Source: Olleya sediminilitoris (lineage in GTDB: Bacteria > Bacteroidota > Bacteroidia > Flavobacteriales > Flavobacteriaceae). From it: a stretch of DNA of 64,000 nt. This document shows positions 34,184-41,927 of the stretch, piece after piece (the stretch's first letter is position 1; the number at the start of each line of letters is the position of its first letter). The translations under genes and the position numbers were made by a program. The notes under the pieces were generated by a model that saw nothing but the letters and a program-made list of their open reading frames with translations, made no database searches and had not been told where the DNA came from. The stretch spans positions 124,001-188,000 of the forward strand of contig NZ_JAEMEF010000001.1 of assembly GCF_016785945.1 (NCBI RefSeq), in the 5' to 3' direction.

Positions 34184-37100
34184 TTAATATTCAATAGTTT
34201 GTAATGTTGGTTTTCCTGAAATTTTTTCTTGTAACCATTGGAAAAATATAAATAAGATAGGAATAACAAAGACTCCTAAAATGGTACCAATAAGCATTCC
34301 GCCTGCTGCTCCAGAACCAATAGAGTTGTTTCCTTCAGACCCAACACCTGAAGCTAAAGCTAAAGGCATTAATCCCAAGATAAAGGCAAACGATGTCATT
34401 AAAATTGGACGTAAACGTGACTTAGCACCATCTATCGCTGCATCTACAATACTTTCTCCTTGTTTTCTTCGCTGTAAAGCAAACTCAACAATAAGTATGG
34501 CATTTTTAGCCAACAAACCAATAAGCATGATTAAGGCAATCTGGAAATATATATTGTTTTCTAACCCTAAGAATTTAGTACTTATATAGGCACCAAATAC
34601 ACCAAATGGTAATGATAATACTACAGCAAATGGTAGCAAGTAACTTTCGTATTGTGCACTTAATAAAAAGTATACAAATAAGATACTTAATATAAATATG
34701 AACGTCGTTTGGTTTCCTGCGTTTACCTCTTCACGTGTTAAACCTGAGTAAGCAACTGTATAATTACTTGGTAGTTTTGCTACCTCTTCCTCAATAACTC
34801 TAATAGCATCACCTGTACTATAGCCATCGTTAGTAGCACCAGAAATCATGGTAGAATTAAAAAGGTTAAAACGTGTTACCGATTGTGGACCATACACACG
34901 CTCTAAGGTTACAAACTGTGTAACAGGCGTCATCTCGCCAGAATCTGTACGCACAAACATGCTGTTTAAGGCATTCTCGTCTGCTCTATCTTCTGGTAAT
35001 GCTTGAATGTATACCCTATATTGTTTTCCAAATCTAGAAAAATCAGATGCATAAATTCCACCTATATAACCTTGTAATGTTGAAAATATACTATTAACAG
35101 AGACACCTTTTTCCTTTGCTAATGGTACATTAACTTCCATTTCATATTGAGGATAATTAGTACTAAAAGAAGATTGTGCATATTTAATTTCTGGATGACT
35201 CATTAAAGCCATAGAAAAGTCTTTATTGACTTGATCTAAATCTGTAAACTCACCACCAAATTTATCTAATAAATTAATTTCGAAACCTGATGAGTTACCA
35301 AAACCACGTATACTTGGAGGTGAAAAGAATATAATATTGGCATCTGGTATTCCTGCTGCTACACCAAATAATTTTCCTGTAATAGCTTGCGCTGATAACG
35401 ACTCGTCTTCACGTTCATCCCAGTTTTTAAGTTTTATAATACCAAAACTATAATTACTACCAGCACCACTTATTAAACTTCTACCTTTAATAAAGTTAAC
35501 AGCTTCAATACCTTCTATACCTTCAATTTGAGCATATAATTTTCTTGAAACAGCATCTGTTCTATCTAATGATGCTCCTGGAGGTAATTCGATGTTTGCA
35601 AAAACAATTCCTCTATCTTCATTAGGTACAAAACCTGTTGGAGTTGTCATTGAAGCCCAATAAATACCAACACCTGCAATAATTAATAGTAATACTGAAA
35701 CAAATTTTCTTTTATATAAAAACTGTAATGATTTACCGTATCTATTAATGGTTGCATTAAATCCACGGTTGAATAAGGTATAAAAACGTTTTAATGGTCC
35801 TTTTCCTTTTAGATCTTCATCTTCTTTATGTTCTTTTAATAATAAAGCACATAATGCAGGACTTAAGGTTAATGCATTTACTGCCGAAATTAAAATGGCA
35901 ATAATTAACGTAACACCAAATTGCTCATAAAAAACACCTGTTGGTCCAGTAATAAACGTAACTGGAATAAATACCGCTGCCATTACCAAGGTAATTGAGA
36001 TTATGGCTCCAGAAATTTCGTTCATTGCAGTTAATGTTGCTTTTTTCGGGTTGTGTTCTCCTTCGTCCATTTTAGCATGAACAGCTTCTACAACAACAAT
36101 AGCATCATCTACTACAATACCAATAGCAAGTACTAAGGCAAACAATGTTAGTAAGTTAATAGAATAGCCAAAAACATTTAAGAAGAAGAAGGTACCTATA
36201 ATAGATACTGGTACTGCAATTGCAGGAATCAATGTAGAACGGAAATCTTGTAAAAAGATAAATACTACTAAGAATACCAATAAAAAGGCTTCTAATAATG
36301 TGCTAATTACTTTTTCTATTGAAGCGTTTAAGAATAAACTGGTATCGTATGGTACAAAAATGTCTAAACCTTCAGGAAGATCTGCTTTTACATCTTCTAA
36401 AGTCACTTTAATGTTTTCAATAATTTCTTGTGCGTTAGATCCTTTAGTCTGGAAAATTCCCATAAAAACTGCTGGATTACCCATACTCATGGCATTAGAT
36501 GAGTATGATTGTGCATCTAACTCAATAGTTGCCACATCTTTTAAGCGTAAAAATTCTCCGTTTCCTAAAGCTTTAATTACAATATCGCTGTATTGCGCTT
36601 CGTCTTTAAAACGACCACTATAGGTTAATGTATATGAAAATGATTCACCATTATTTTCACCTAAAGAACCTGCTGCTGCTTCTAAATTTTGCTCTGCTAA
36701 AGCTGCAGTAATATCTGAAGGTATTAAGTTATAAGACGCTAATTTTTCTGGATTTAACCAAACACGCATAGCGTAATCTTGTTGTGAAAATACACTAACA
36801 TCTCCAACACCACTAATACGTTGCATTGCTGGAATAACGTTAATTTTTAAGTAATTCTGAATAAATGTAGCGTCGTAGTTATCGTTTTCAGAATACATAG
36901 AAATAAACATCAAAGCACTGGTTTCCTGCTTTTGTGTTACAACTCCTGTTTGTGTTACCTCTTGTGGTAGTAATGGTGTGGCTCTAGCTACACGGTTTTG
37001 AACGTTTACAGCTGCAATATCGGCATCTGTTTCTTGATCAAAATATACCGTAATTTCGGCAGTACCATTATTTGATGCTGTAGAGGTAATGTAAGTCATA

Positions 37101-37321
37101 CCTTCTACACCATTAATTTGCTCCTCGATAGGAACAATAACGCTCTCTAAAACGGTCTCTGCATTTGCACCTGTGTAATTTGCAGTTACTTTAATAGTTG
37201 GTGGTGCAATATCTGGATATTCCTCTATTGGTAAGGTAGTTATACTAATAACACCTAGCATAACTATGATAATAGAGATTACTGTTGAAAGTACTGGTCT
37301 TTCAATAAATGTTTTTAACAT
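34184..37321 (-). CDS. RND multidrug efflux pump, HAE1 family (AcrB-like)
   Basis: 1045 residues, normal for AcrB-like pumps, with 12 membrane helices and two large periplasmic loops. The proton-relay region in helix 4 is GIVVDDAIVVVEAV, with the AcrB Asp-Asp pair, and helix 10 has GLLAKNAILIVEFA with the matching Lys. The start MLKTFIERPVLSTVISIIIV is typical. It exports drugs, bile salts or similar compounds using the proton gradient; the exact substrate is unknown. It lies between the adaptor (22 bases) and the exit duct. Confidence 0.95.
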   Translation of the reverse strand: MLKTFIERPVLSTVISIIIVMLGVISITTLPIEEYPDIAPPTIKVTANYTGANAETVLESVIVPIEEQINGVEGMTYITSTASNNGTAEITVYFDQETDADIAAVNVQNRVARATPLLPQEVTQTGVVTQKQETSALMFISMYSENDNYDATFIQNYLKINVIPAMQRISGVGDVSVFSQQDYAMRVWLNPEKLASYNLIPSDITAALAEQNLEAAAGSLGENNGESFSYTLTYSGRFKDEAQYSDIVIKALGNGEFLRLKDVATIELDAQSYSSNAMSMGNPAVFMGIFQTKGSNAQEIIENIKVTLEDVKADLPEGLDIFVPYDTSLFLNASIEKVISTLLEAFLLVFLVVFIFLQDFRSTLIPAIAVPVSIIGTFFFLNVFGYSINLLTLFALVLAIGIVVDDAIVVVEAVHAKMDEGEHNPKKATLTAMNEISGAIISITLVMAAVFIPVTFITGPTGVFYEQFGVTLIIAILISAVNALTLSPALCALLLKEHKEDEDLKGKGPLKRFYTLFNRGFNATINRYGKSLQFLYKRKFVSVLLLIIAGVGIYWASMTTPTGFVPNEDRGIVFANIELPPGASLDRTDAVSRKLYAQIEGIEGIEAVNFIKGRSLISGAGSNYSFGIIKLKNWDEREDESLSAQAITGKLFGVAAGIPDANIIFFSPPSIRGFGNSSGFEINLLDKFGGEFTDLDQVNKDFSMALMSHPEIKYAQSSFSTNYPQYEMEVNVPLAKEKGVSVNSIFSTLQGYIGGIYASDFSRFGKQYRVYIQALPEDRADENALNSMFVRTDSGEMTPVTQFVTLERVYGPQSVTRFNLFNSTMISGATNDGYSTGDAIRVIEEEVAKLPSNYTVAYSGLTREEVNAGNQTTFIFILSILFVYFLLSAQYESYLLPFAVVLSLPFGVFGAYISTKFLGLENNIYFQIALIMLIGLLAKNAILIVEFALQRRKQGESIVDAAIDGAKSRLRPILMTSFAFILGLMPLALASGVGSEGNNSIGSGAAGGMLIGTILGVFVIPILFIFFQWLQEKISGKPTLQTIEY

Positions 37322-37343
37322 GATAAATATGTTTGGTGTTTAT

Positions 37344-38474
37344 CTAATTTCTAAATAATGTTGCAACCGGCTTAATAGCTTCTTCAAAAGAAGTTTCTTG
37401 AGGCGCAATTGCCATACCGCTTCTTAGTTTTCCAATACCAGATACTATAATCTTGTCGTTTGCTGCTACACCAGACTCTACAACATATAAGTTATCTACA
37501 GTACCTTTTACTTTTAAAATAGAAGTCTCTACTTTGTTATTTTCTCCTAATTTGAAAATCATAACATTACCTTGTTGCTCAAAAGTTGCAGTTTGTGGTA
37601 CAACGATAGCATCTTTATACTCTATTGGAAATTTAATTTTTCCGCTGTTTCCGTTGGTTAAAATTTCGTTTGGATTATCAAAAGCTGCTCTAATTTGAAT
37701 AGTACCTGTACTTTGGTTAATCTGTCCTGTACTGGTTTGAATACGTCCTTTTTCAGAATACTCCTTACCATTCGCTAAAACTAAAGTTAAGTCTGGCGAA
37801 TTTTTAATACGCTCTGCTTTGTTTTGACCTTCTGAGCGTTGTAAATGATCGATATATTGTGCTTCGTTAAAACTAAAAAAAGCATATACTTGATCTATTT
37901 GGCTAACTGTTGTTAATGGAGTTGCATCACTTGGGCTAATTAAAGCACCTTCTCTAAAATTAATGGCTCCAACAAACCCATCAATAGGACTTTTAATGGT
38001 GGCATAACCAATATTTGCAGTTACACCACTATAATTAGCTTTAGCTTGAGCTAAATTAGCTTTAGCTGTTTCTAATTGTACTGGACTAATAATATTTTTT
38101 TCTACTAAAGGAATTAGTTTATCAACCTCTACCTGTGCCACATTAACGCGTGCTTTTGCTGCTCCTGCATCTTGACTTAACGATTGTGTTTCTAATTTAA
38201 AAAGCACTTGTCCTTTACGTACTTTTTGACCTTCGTCTACGTATACTTTTTCTACATAACCAGAAGTTTTTGCCCTAACATCACTATTAACTTTACCCTC
38301 TATTGTTGTTGGATACTCTGTATAACCTGTAACGGTTTTTGTTTGTAATTGCGTTACAGGAAAAGGTGCTGGAGGAGCCTCTACAACAGGTTTATTTTGG
38401 TCTTTACTACCACAACTTACAATGACTAAGAATACACTTAGTGATAGTATTGTTAATAATTTATTATGTCTCAT
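37344..38474 (-). CDS. RND efflux membrane-fusion (adaptor) lipoprotein
   Basis: 376 residues with a lipoprotein signal ending at Cys21 (FLVIVSC). The barrel-sandwich halves are visible as VRAKTSGYVEKVYVDEGQKVRKGQVLFKLE (about 67-97) and IGYATIKSPIDGFVGAINFREGALI. The hairpin between them has the SQDAGAAKARVN...AKANLAQAKANY helices. It links the inner-membrane pump to the outer-membrane duct. It precedes the pump gene in the operon. Confidence 0.93.
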   Translation of the reverse strand: MRHNKLLTILSLSVFLVIVSCGSKDQNKPVVEAPPAPFPVTQLQTKTVTGYTEYPTTIEGKVNSDVRAKTSGYVEKVYVDEGQKVRKGQVLFKLETQSLSQDAGAAKARVNVAQVEVDKLIPLVEKNIISPVQLETAKANLAQAKANYSGVTANIGYATIKSPIDGFVGAINFREGALISPSDATPLTTVSQIDQVYAFFSFNEAQYIDHLQRSEGQNKAERIKNSPDLTLVLANGKEYSEKGRIQTSTGQINQSTGTIQIRAAFDNPNEILTNGNSGKIKFPIEYKDAIVVPQTATFEQQGNVMIFKLGENNKVETSILKVKGTVDNLYVVESGVAANDKIIVSGIGKLRSGMAIAPQETSFEEAIKPVATLFRN

Positions 38475-38485
38475 TTTTTACTTTA

Positions 38486-38989
38486 TTAAATATTGAATTG
38501 ATTGTCTGTTATTTTTACTCTTAATGCTTTAATTGAATCTGATGCACCATCTATAAATTTGATATAATCATCATGAAAACTTAAATCAAATTTTTCATCA
38601 TTATTTTTAATTTTAGTATTATTGATACTTTCTTTATAGTCTTTAATTTCTACGTGTATTTTACGCTCTTCATCCCAATGACTAACCATATTATCTATAT
38701 GCTGAATGATGGTATCTTTTTTTATTACAAAATACTTTTTACGATCTCCCGTTTTTGTGAAGTATTGAATCTTGTTTAAATCTTGTAAATGATTAAGGTG
38801 CGTTGATATAGTACTCTTACTTGCACACAATACAGTTACCATTTCTTCAAATGTGGTCCCTTTTTTACCTGTTAAAATGATATAAGCTAAAATACGTGCA
38901 GCAACAGGTGCTAATTGCTCTCTGTTTTCTAAATGAACGCCTAACTTTTCAACCAAGCTCATTTTTTGTTTGCAGATTTCTTCTTTCAT
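38486..38989 (-). CDS. GbsR/MarR-family regulator, first gene of the efflux operon
   Basis: 167 residues. The winged helix is GKKGTTFEEMVTVLCASKSTISTHLNHLQDLNKIQYFTKTGDRKKYFVI (about 57-105), with a helical C-terminal part. It is the first gene of the leftward efflux operon, 11 bases before the adaptor, and a strong palindrome lies upstream at 39059-39084, so self-repression of the operon is the natural reading. Confidence 0.88.
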   Translation of the reverse strand: MKEEICKQKMSLVEKLGVHLENREQLAPVAARILAYIILTGKKGTTFEEMVTVLCASKSTISTHLNHLQDLNKIQYFTKTGDRKKYFVIKKDTIIQHIDNMVSHWDEERKIHVEIKDYKESINNTKIKNNDEKFDLSFHDDYIKFIDGASDSIKALRVKITDNQFNI

Positions 38990-39047
38990 TATTAAATAAT
39001 TTTAGTTCTATTTAGGAATATGAAGTTTACAAAACCTAAATCCATTG

Positions 39048-39055
39048 CAAATTTA
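39048..39055 (-). promoter_or_regulatory. -7 box of the efflux operon
   Basis: On the minus strand this reads TAAATTTG, a TAnnTTTG match followed by C. A TTTG at 39071-39074 (minus strand) lies 15 bases upstream, a little short of the usual 17-23. The operator palindrome covers this upstream region. Confidence 0.55.
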
Positions 39056-39058
39056 TAT

Positions 39059-39084
39059 TTTAGTTCGGAACAAACCGAACTAAA
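39059..39084. promoter_or_regulatory. Palindromic operator of the GbsR/MarR-type regulator
   Basis: TTTAGTTCGG (39059-39068) and CCGAACTAAA (39075-39084) are perfect inverted copies with a 6-base spacer. The site lies just upstream of the -7 box of the efflux operon. A further TTTAGTTC half-site is at 39001-39008, between that box and the regulator start. MarR-type proteins bind dyads of this size; binding here is inferred. Confidence 0.7.
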
Positions 39085-39108
39085 CGAAGTTAAAGTGTTG
39101 TTAAATAA

Positions 39109-39136
39109 AAAAGCCAACTGTTAACAGTTGGCTTTT
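39109..39136 (-). terminator. Terminator of pheS
   Basis: A 28-base perfect palindrome, AAAAGCCAACTGTT (39109-39122) with its complement (39123-39136), lies just past the pheS stop at 39164. On the minus strand it is followed by a T-rich run. Confidence 0.85.
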
Positions 39137-39163
39137 AATATTATTTATTTGAATATCAATACT

Positions 39164-40183
39164 CTATAATGCAGATTTAAATTGCTCTAAAAATCTAACA
39201 TCATTTTCGCTTAACAATCTTATATCGCTAATTTGATGTAATAACATGGCTATACGATCTATACCTACTCCAAATGCAAATCCAGAATATTCTTCTGCAT
39301 CAATACCGCAATTGGTTAACACATTAGGATCTACCATACCACAACCTCCAATTTCTAACCATCCTGTTCCTTTTGTAATTTTGTGATCTGTTTCTGTTTC
39401 AAGTCCCCAATACACATCAATTTCTGCGCTTGGTTCTGTAAACGGAAAGTATGAAGGACGTAATCTAATTTTAGATTTACCAAACAACTCAGTTGTAAAG
39501 TATTGTAAAGTTTGTTTAAGGTCTGCAAAACTAACATCTTTATCAATATATAAACCTTCTACTTGATGGAAAAAACAATGCGAACGTGCAGATATTGCCT
39601 CATTACGGTACACTCTACCAGGAGAAATTGTACGTATTGGTGGTTTGTTATCTTCCATATATCTTACTTGTACAGAACTGGTATGCGTACGTAATAAAAT
39701 ATCTGGATTAGTTTGTACAAAAAACGTGTCCTGCATATCTCTTGCTGGATGGTATTCTGGTAAGTTTAATGCTGTAAAGTTGTGCCAATCATCTTCAATT
39801 TCTGGACCTTCGCTTACATTAAATCCAATGTTAGAAAATATATCTATAATTTGATTTTTAACTATAGATATTGGATGACGTGATCCTATTTGTATTGGCT
39901 CTCCTGGACGTGATAAATCACCACTAATTCCAGCGTCTTGTGTATTGTTTTCTAGCTCTTCCTTTAAAGCGTTAACTTTATTTTGAGCTGTATTTTTAAG
40001 GGTGTTGATTACTTGACCAAATTCTTTTTTCTGATCATTTGCAACATTTTTAAATTCGGCAAAATATTGCTTCACAATACCTTTTTGTCCTAAAAGCTTT
40101 ATTCTAAAGGCTTCTATGTCTTCTTTAGTTTCAGCTTTGAATGCTTCTGCTTCTGCAATTAATTCTTTAATCTTGTCTATCAT
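39164..40183 (-). CDS. pheS: Phenylalanyl-tRNA synthetase alpha subunit
   Basis: 339 residues, normal length. The N-terminal coiled coil (about 1-90) is followed by class II catalytic motifs: HPARDMQDTFF, SPGRVYRNEAISARSHCFFHQVEG, TGWLEIGGCGMVDPNVL and the final GFAFGVGIDRIAMLLH. It charges tRNA-Phe together with PheT, which is not in the window. It is a single-gene unit bounded by terminators on both sides. Confidence 0.95.
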   Translation of the reverse strand: MIDKIKELIAEAEAFKAETKEDIEAFRIKLLGQKGIVKQYFAEFKNVANDQKKEFGQVINTLKNTAQNKVNALKEELENNTQDAGISGDLSRPGEPIQIGSRHPISIVKNQIIDIFSNIGFNVSEGPEIEDDWHNFTALNLPEYHPARDMQDTFFVQTNPDILLRTHTSSVQVRYMEDNKPPIRTISPGRVYRNEAISARSHCFFHQVEGLYIDKDVSFADLKQTLQYFTTELFGKSKIRLRPSYFPFTEPSAEIDVYWGLETETDHKITKGTGWLEIGGCGMVDPNVLTNCGIDAEEYSGFAFGVGIDRIAMLLHQISDIRLLSENDVRFLEQFKSAL

Positions 40184-40251
40184 AATCTTTTGTACTGAAT
40201 TTATTTCAGGATCTAAATGGTTAGCAAATCTAATGATTTTTAGGCATAAAA

Positions 40252-40278
40252 AAACTCCTTATTATAAATAAGGAGTTT
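40252..40278 (-). terminator. Terminator of the small lipoprotein gene
   Basis: An 11-bp stem (AAACTCCTTAT at 40252-40262, complement at 40268-40278) has a 5-base loop and a T-run on the minus strand, 18 bases past the stop at 40297. Confidence 0.82.
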
Positions 40279-40296
40279 AATAAATAATAAGTTTAC

Positions 40297-40710
40297 TTAT
40301 ATTTTAATATACACATCTCTATAAGTTATACCACCATCTACATCTTCAAAATACAATGTATTACCATCAAAATGAACTTCACTAGTTACAGTTTCTCCAT
40401 CAAAGGTCGTAGAATAAAAGCCATTCCCAACATTTTCCCAGGTACCATTAGTAGTTCCTTCTATTTGACAATCATCATTCGTATCTAGTTCGTAAAAAGT
40501 TGACATAAAATCCCCATTTTCAAAAACTTGAAATGTTGACTGAGTTTCACAATCTTCTAAAACAATTTCTGTTCCATCTTCAAAGTATTTGTAATATTGC
40601 CAAGTTGCAATAAACGGGTCTTGGGTTATTGAATCTCCATTATCATCATCATTTCCACAAGAAAAAAGTATAAGTGAAAATAGGCTAAATACTAAGGTTA
40701 ATTTTTTCAT
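40297..40710 (-). CDS. Small lipocalin-like lipoprotein
   Basis: 137 residues with a lipoprotein signal ending at Cys18 (SLILFSC). The mature part opens DPFIATWQYYKYFEDGTEI and continues with short strands (STFQVFENGDFMSTFYE, GTWENVGNGFYSTTFDG, TSEVHFDGNTLYFED), the pattern of the lipocalin-like domain common in Bacteroidota lipoproteins. Two cysteines in the mature part (ETQ-preceding and DDCQIEG) may pair. It is a single gene; ligand and role are unknown. Confidence 0.72.
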   Translation of the reverse strand: MKKLTLVFSLFSLILFSCGNDDDNGDSITQDPFIATWQYYKYFEDGTEIVLEDCETQSTFQVFENGDFMSTFYELDTNDDCQIEGTTNGTWENVGNGFYSTTFDGETVTSEVHFDGNTLYFEDVDGGITYRDVYIKI

Positions 40711-40879
40711 TATTTACAAATTATAAGATTAATTTAAAACAAACATATATCTTTTATTAGTAATTGTAAGTATTAATACTTTATATATTTAGTTTTTTAT
40801 TAACTAGAAACATTCAATTAACTGTGCTTGACATACTTATATCTTTTTGTTAGATAGTAAATTAAAAACGTCGTGATTT

Positions 40880-40975
40880 GCGTTAGGGATGGAGGCATTT
40901 GTTGAAGCTCTTTTATTTGCCTTAAAGCAAATTAAAAGCGACTGCCGAGAGCGCGACCCTTGGGTAACGCCCAAA
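40880..40975 (-). repeat. Dispersed repeat element, copy B
   Basis: Read on the minus strand it starts TTTGGGCGTTACCCAAGGG and ends CCCTAACGC. The first 26 bases match copy A at 20526 in 24 positions. Inverted GCGTTA/TAACGC ends are present, and an internal ATTTGC/GCAAAT dyad lies near 40911-40932. It ends 2 bases before the stop codon of the 40977-41333 gene and fills most of a 266-base gap. Confidence 0.75.
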
Positions 40976-40976
40976 A

Positions 40977-41333
40977 TTATTTTATATACTGAGTTTCTAT
41001 AAAATAATTTACAATGGCTTCTTTCATTAAAATACTTTGTTCTCCTGCTTTTAAGTGTGGTAATGTTTCTTTTGCTTTATAGTGTGGCCAACCGTCTTTA
41101 TCAACAAAATCAAACTCGTAGTAACCATATGGCGTTAGTAGTTTGCAAATTGCTATATGCATAAGGTCTAATTTGTGGTCTTTTTTAAATTTACGCTCTA
41201 ATTGTCCTAATTCTTGTACGCCAATTAAGTATATAATTGCGTCCAAATCTAAGGTGTCTCCATCTGCAAATTGGGCTGATAGTTTGGTTACTACTTCGTC
41301 CCAACGTTGTTTTAGTTCTTCGTCTCTTGCCAT
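40977..41333 (-). CDS. Small cytoplasmic protein of unknown function, divergent from cvpA
   Basis: 118 residues without signal or membrane segment. It is mostly helical: RWDEVVTKLSAQFADGD, LDAIIYLIGVQELGQLERKFKKDHKLDLMHIAICKLLTPYGYYEF, then GWPHYKAKETLPHLKAGEQSILMKEAIVNYF. I recognise no family. It is divergent from cvpA by 51 bases, so the two share a promoter region. Its stop lies 2 bases from a dispersed repeat. Confidence 0.7.
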   Translation of the reverse strand: MARDEELKQRWDEVVTKLSAQFADGDTLDLDAIIYLIGVQELGQLERKFKKDHKLDLMHIAICKLLTPYGYYEFDFVDKDGWPHYKAKETLPHLKAGEQSILMKEAIVNYFIETQYIK

Positions 41334-41384
41334 AATAATTTTAAAGTCGCAAAGTTAATTTATATTTGTCTAAAATCTAACTTT

Positions 41385-41927
41385 ATGGCTTTAATTGATA
41401 TTGTTTTAGGTGCTTTGCTTTTATTTGGTTTAGTACGTGGTTTATTTAAGGGACTTTTTGTTGAGCTTGCCTCTATTGTTGCCTTAATTGCTGGTGTTTA
41501 TGGTGCAATCCATTTTAGTTATTTTGTTGCTGAATTTTTAATGGATAAAACATCATGGAACGAGAAAACAATTAATACCGTTGCTTTTGCAATTACCTTT
41601 GTAATTATAATTTTGGTGATTAGTTTGGCAGGAAAAGCATTGACTAAATTGGCAGATTTTGCGTCTTTAGGTATTTTAAATAAGCTTTTAGGTGCTGCTT
41701 TTGGTGTTTTAAAAGTGGGGTTAATTTTAAGTGTTCTTCTTATTGTTTTTGATAAAATGAATAACGCCATCCCGTTTGTTGAGGATGACGATATTGAAAA
41801 TTCTATTTTATACTCTCCTGTTAAGTCATTGGCTCCTATGGTTTTTCCGACGATAATTAAATCTGACGAAGACAATAGCAATCCAATTATTGATCCTTCT
41901 GAACCTACTAACGATAGTGACGTTTAA
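41385..41927 (+). CDS. CvpA-family membrane protein
   Basis: 180 residues with four predicted membrane helices. The start MALIDIVLGALLLFGLVRGLFKGLFVELASI and the second half (TVAFAITFVIIILVISLAGKALTKLADFASLGILNKLLGAAFGVLK-type pattern) are typical of CvpA, which is needed for colicin V production in E. coli and more widely for envelope homeostasis. A short acidic tail follows. It ends next to the stop of the convergent SulP gene with no gap. Confidence 0.88.
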   Translation: MALIDIVLGALLLFGLVRGLFKGLFVELASIVALIAGVYGAIHFSYFVAEFLMDKTSWNEKTINTVAFAITFVIIILVISLAGKALTKLADFASLGILNKLLGAAFGVLKVGLILSVLLIVFDKMNNAIPFVEDDDIENSILYSPVKSLAPMVFPTIIKSDEDNSNPIIDPSEPTNDSDV

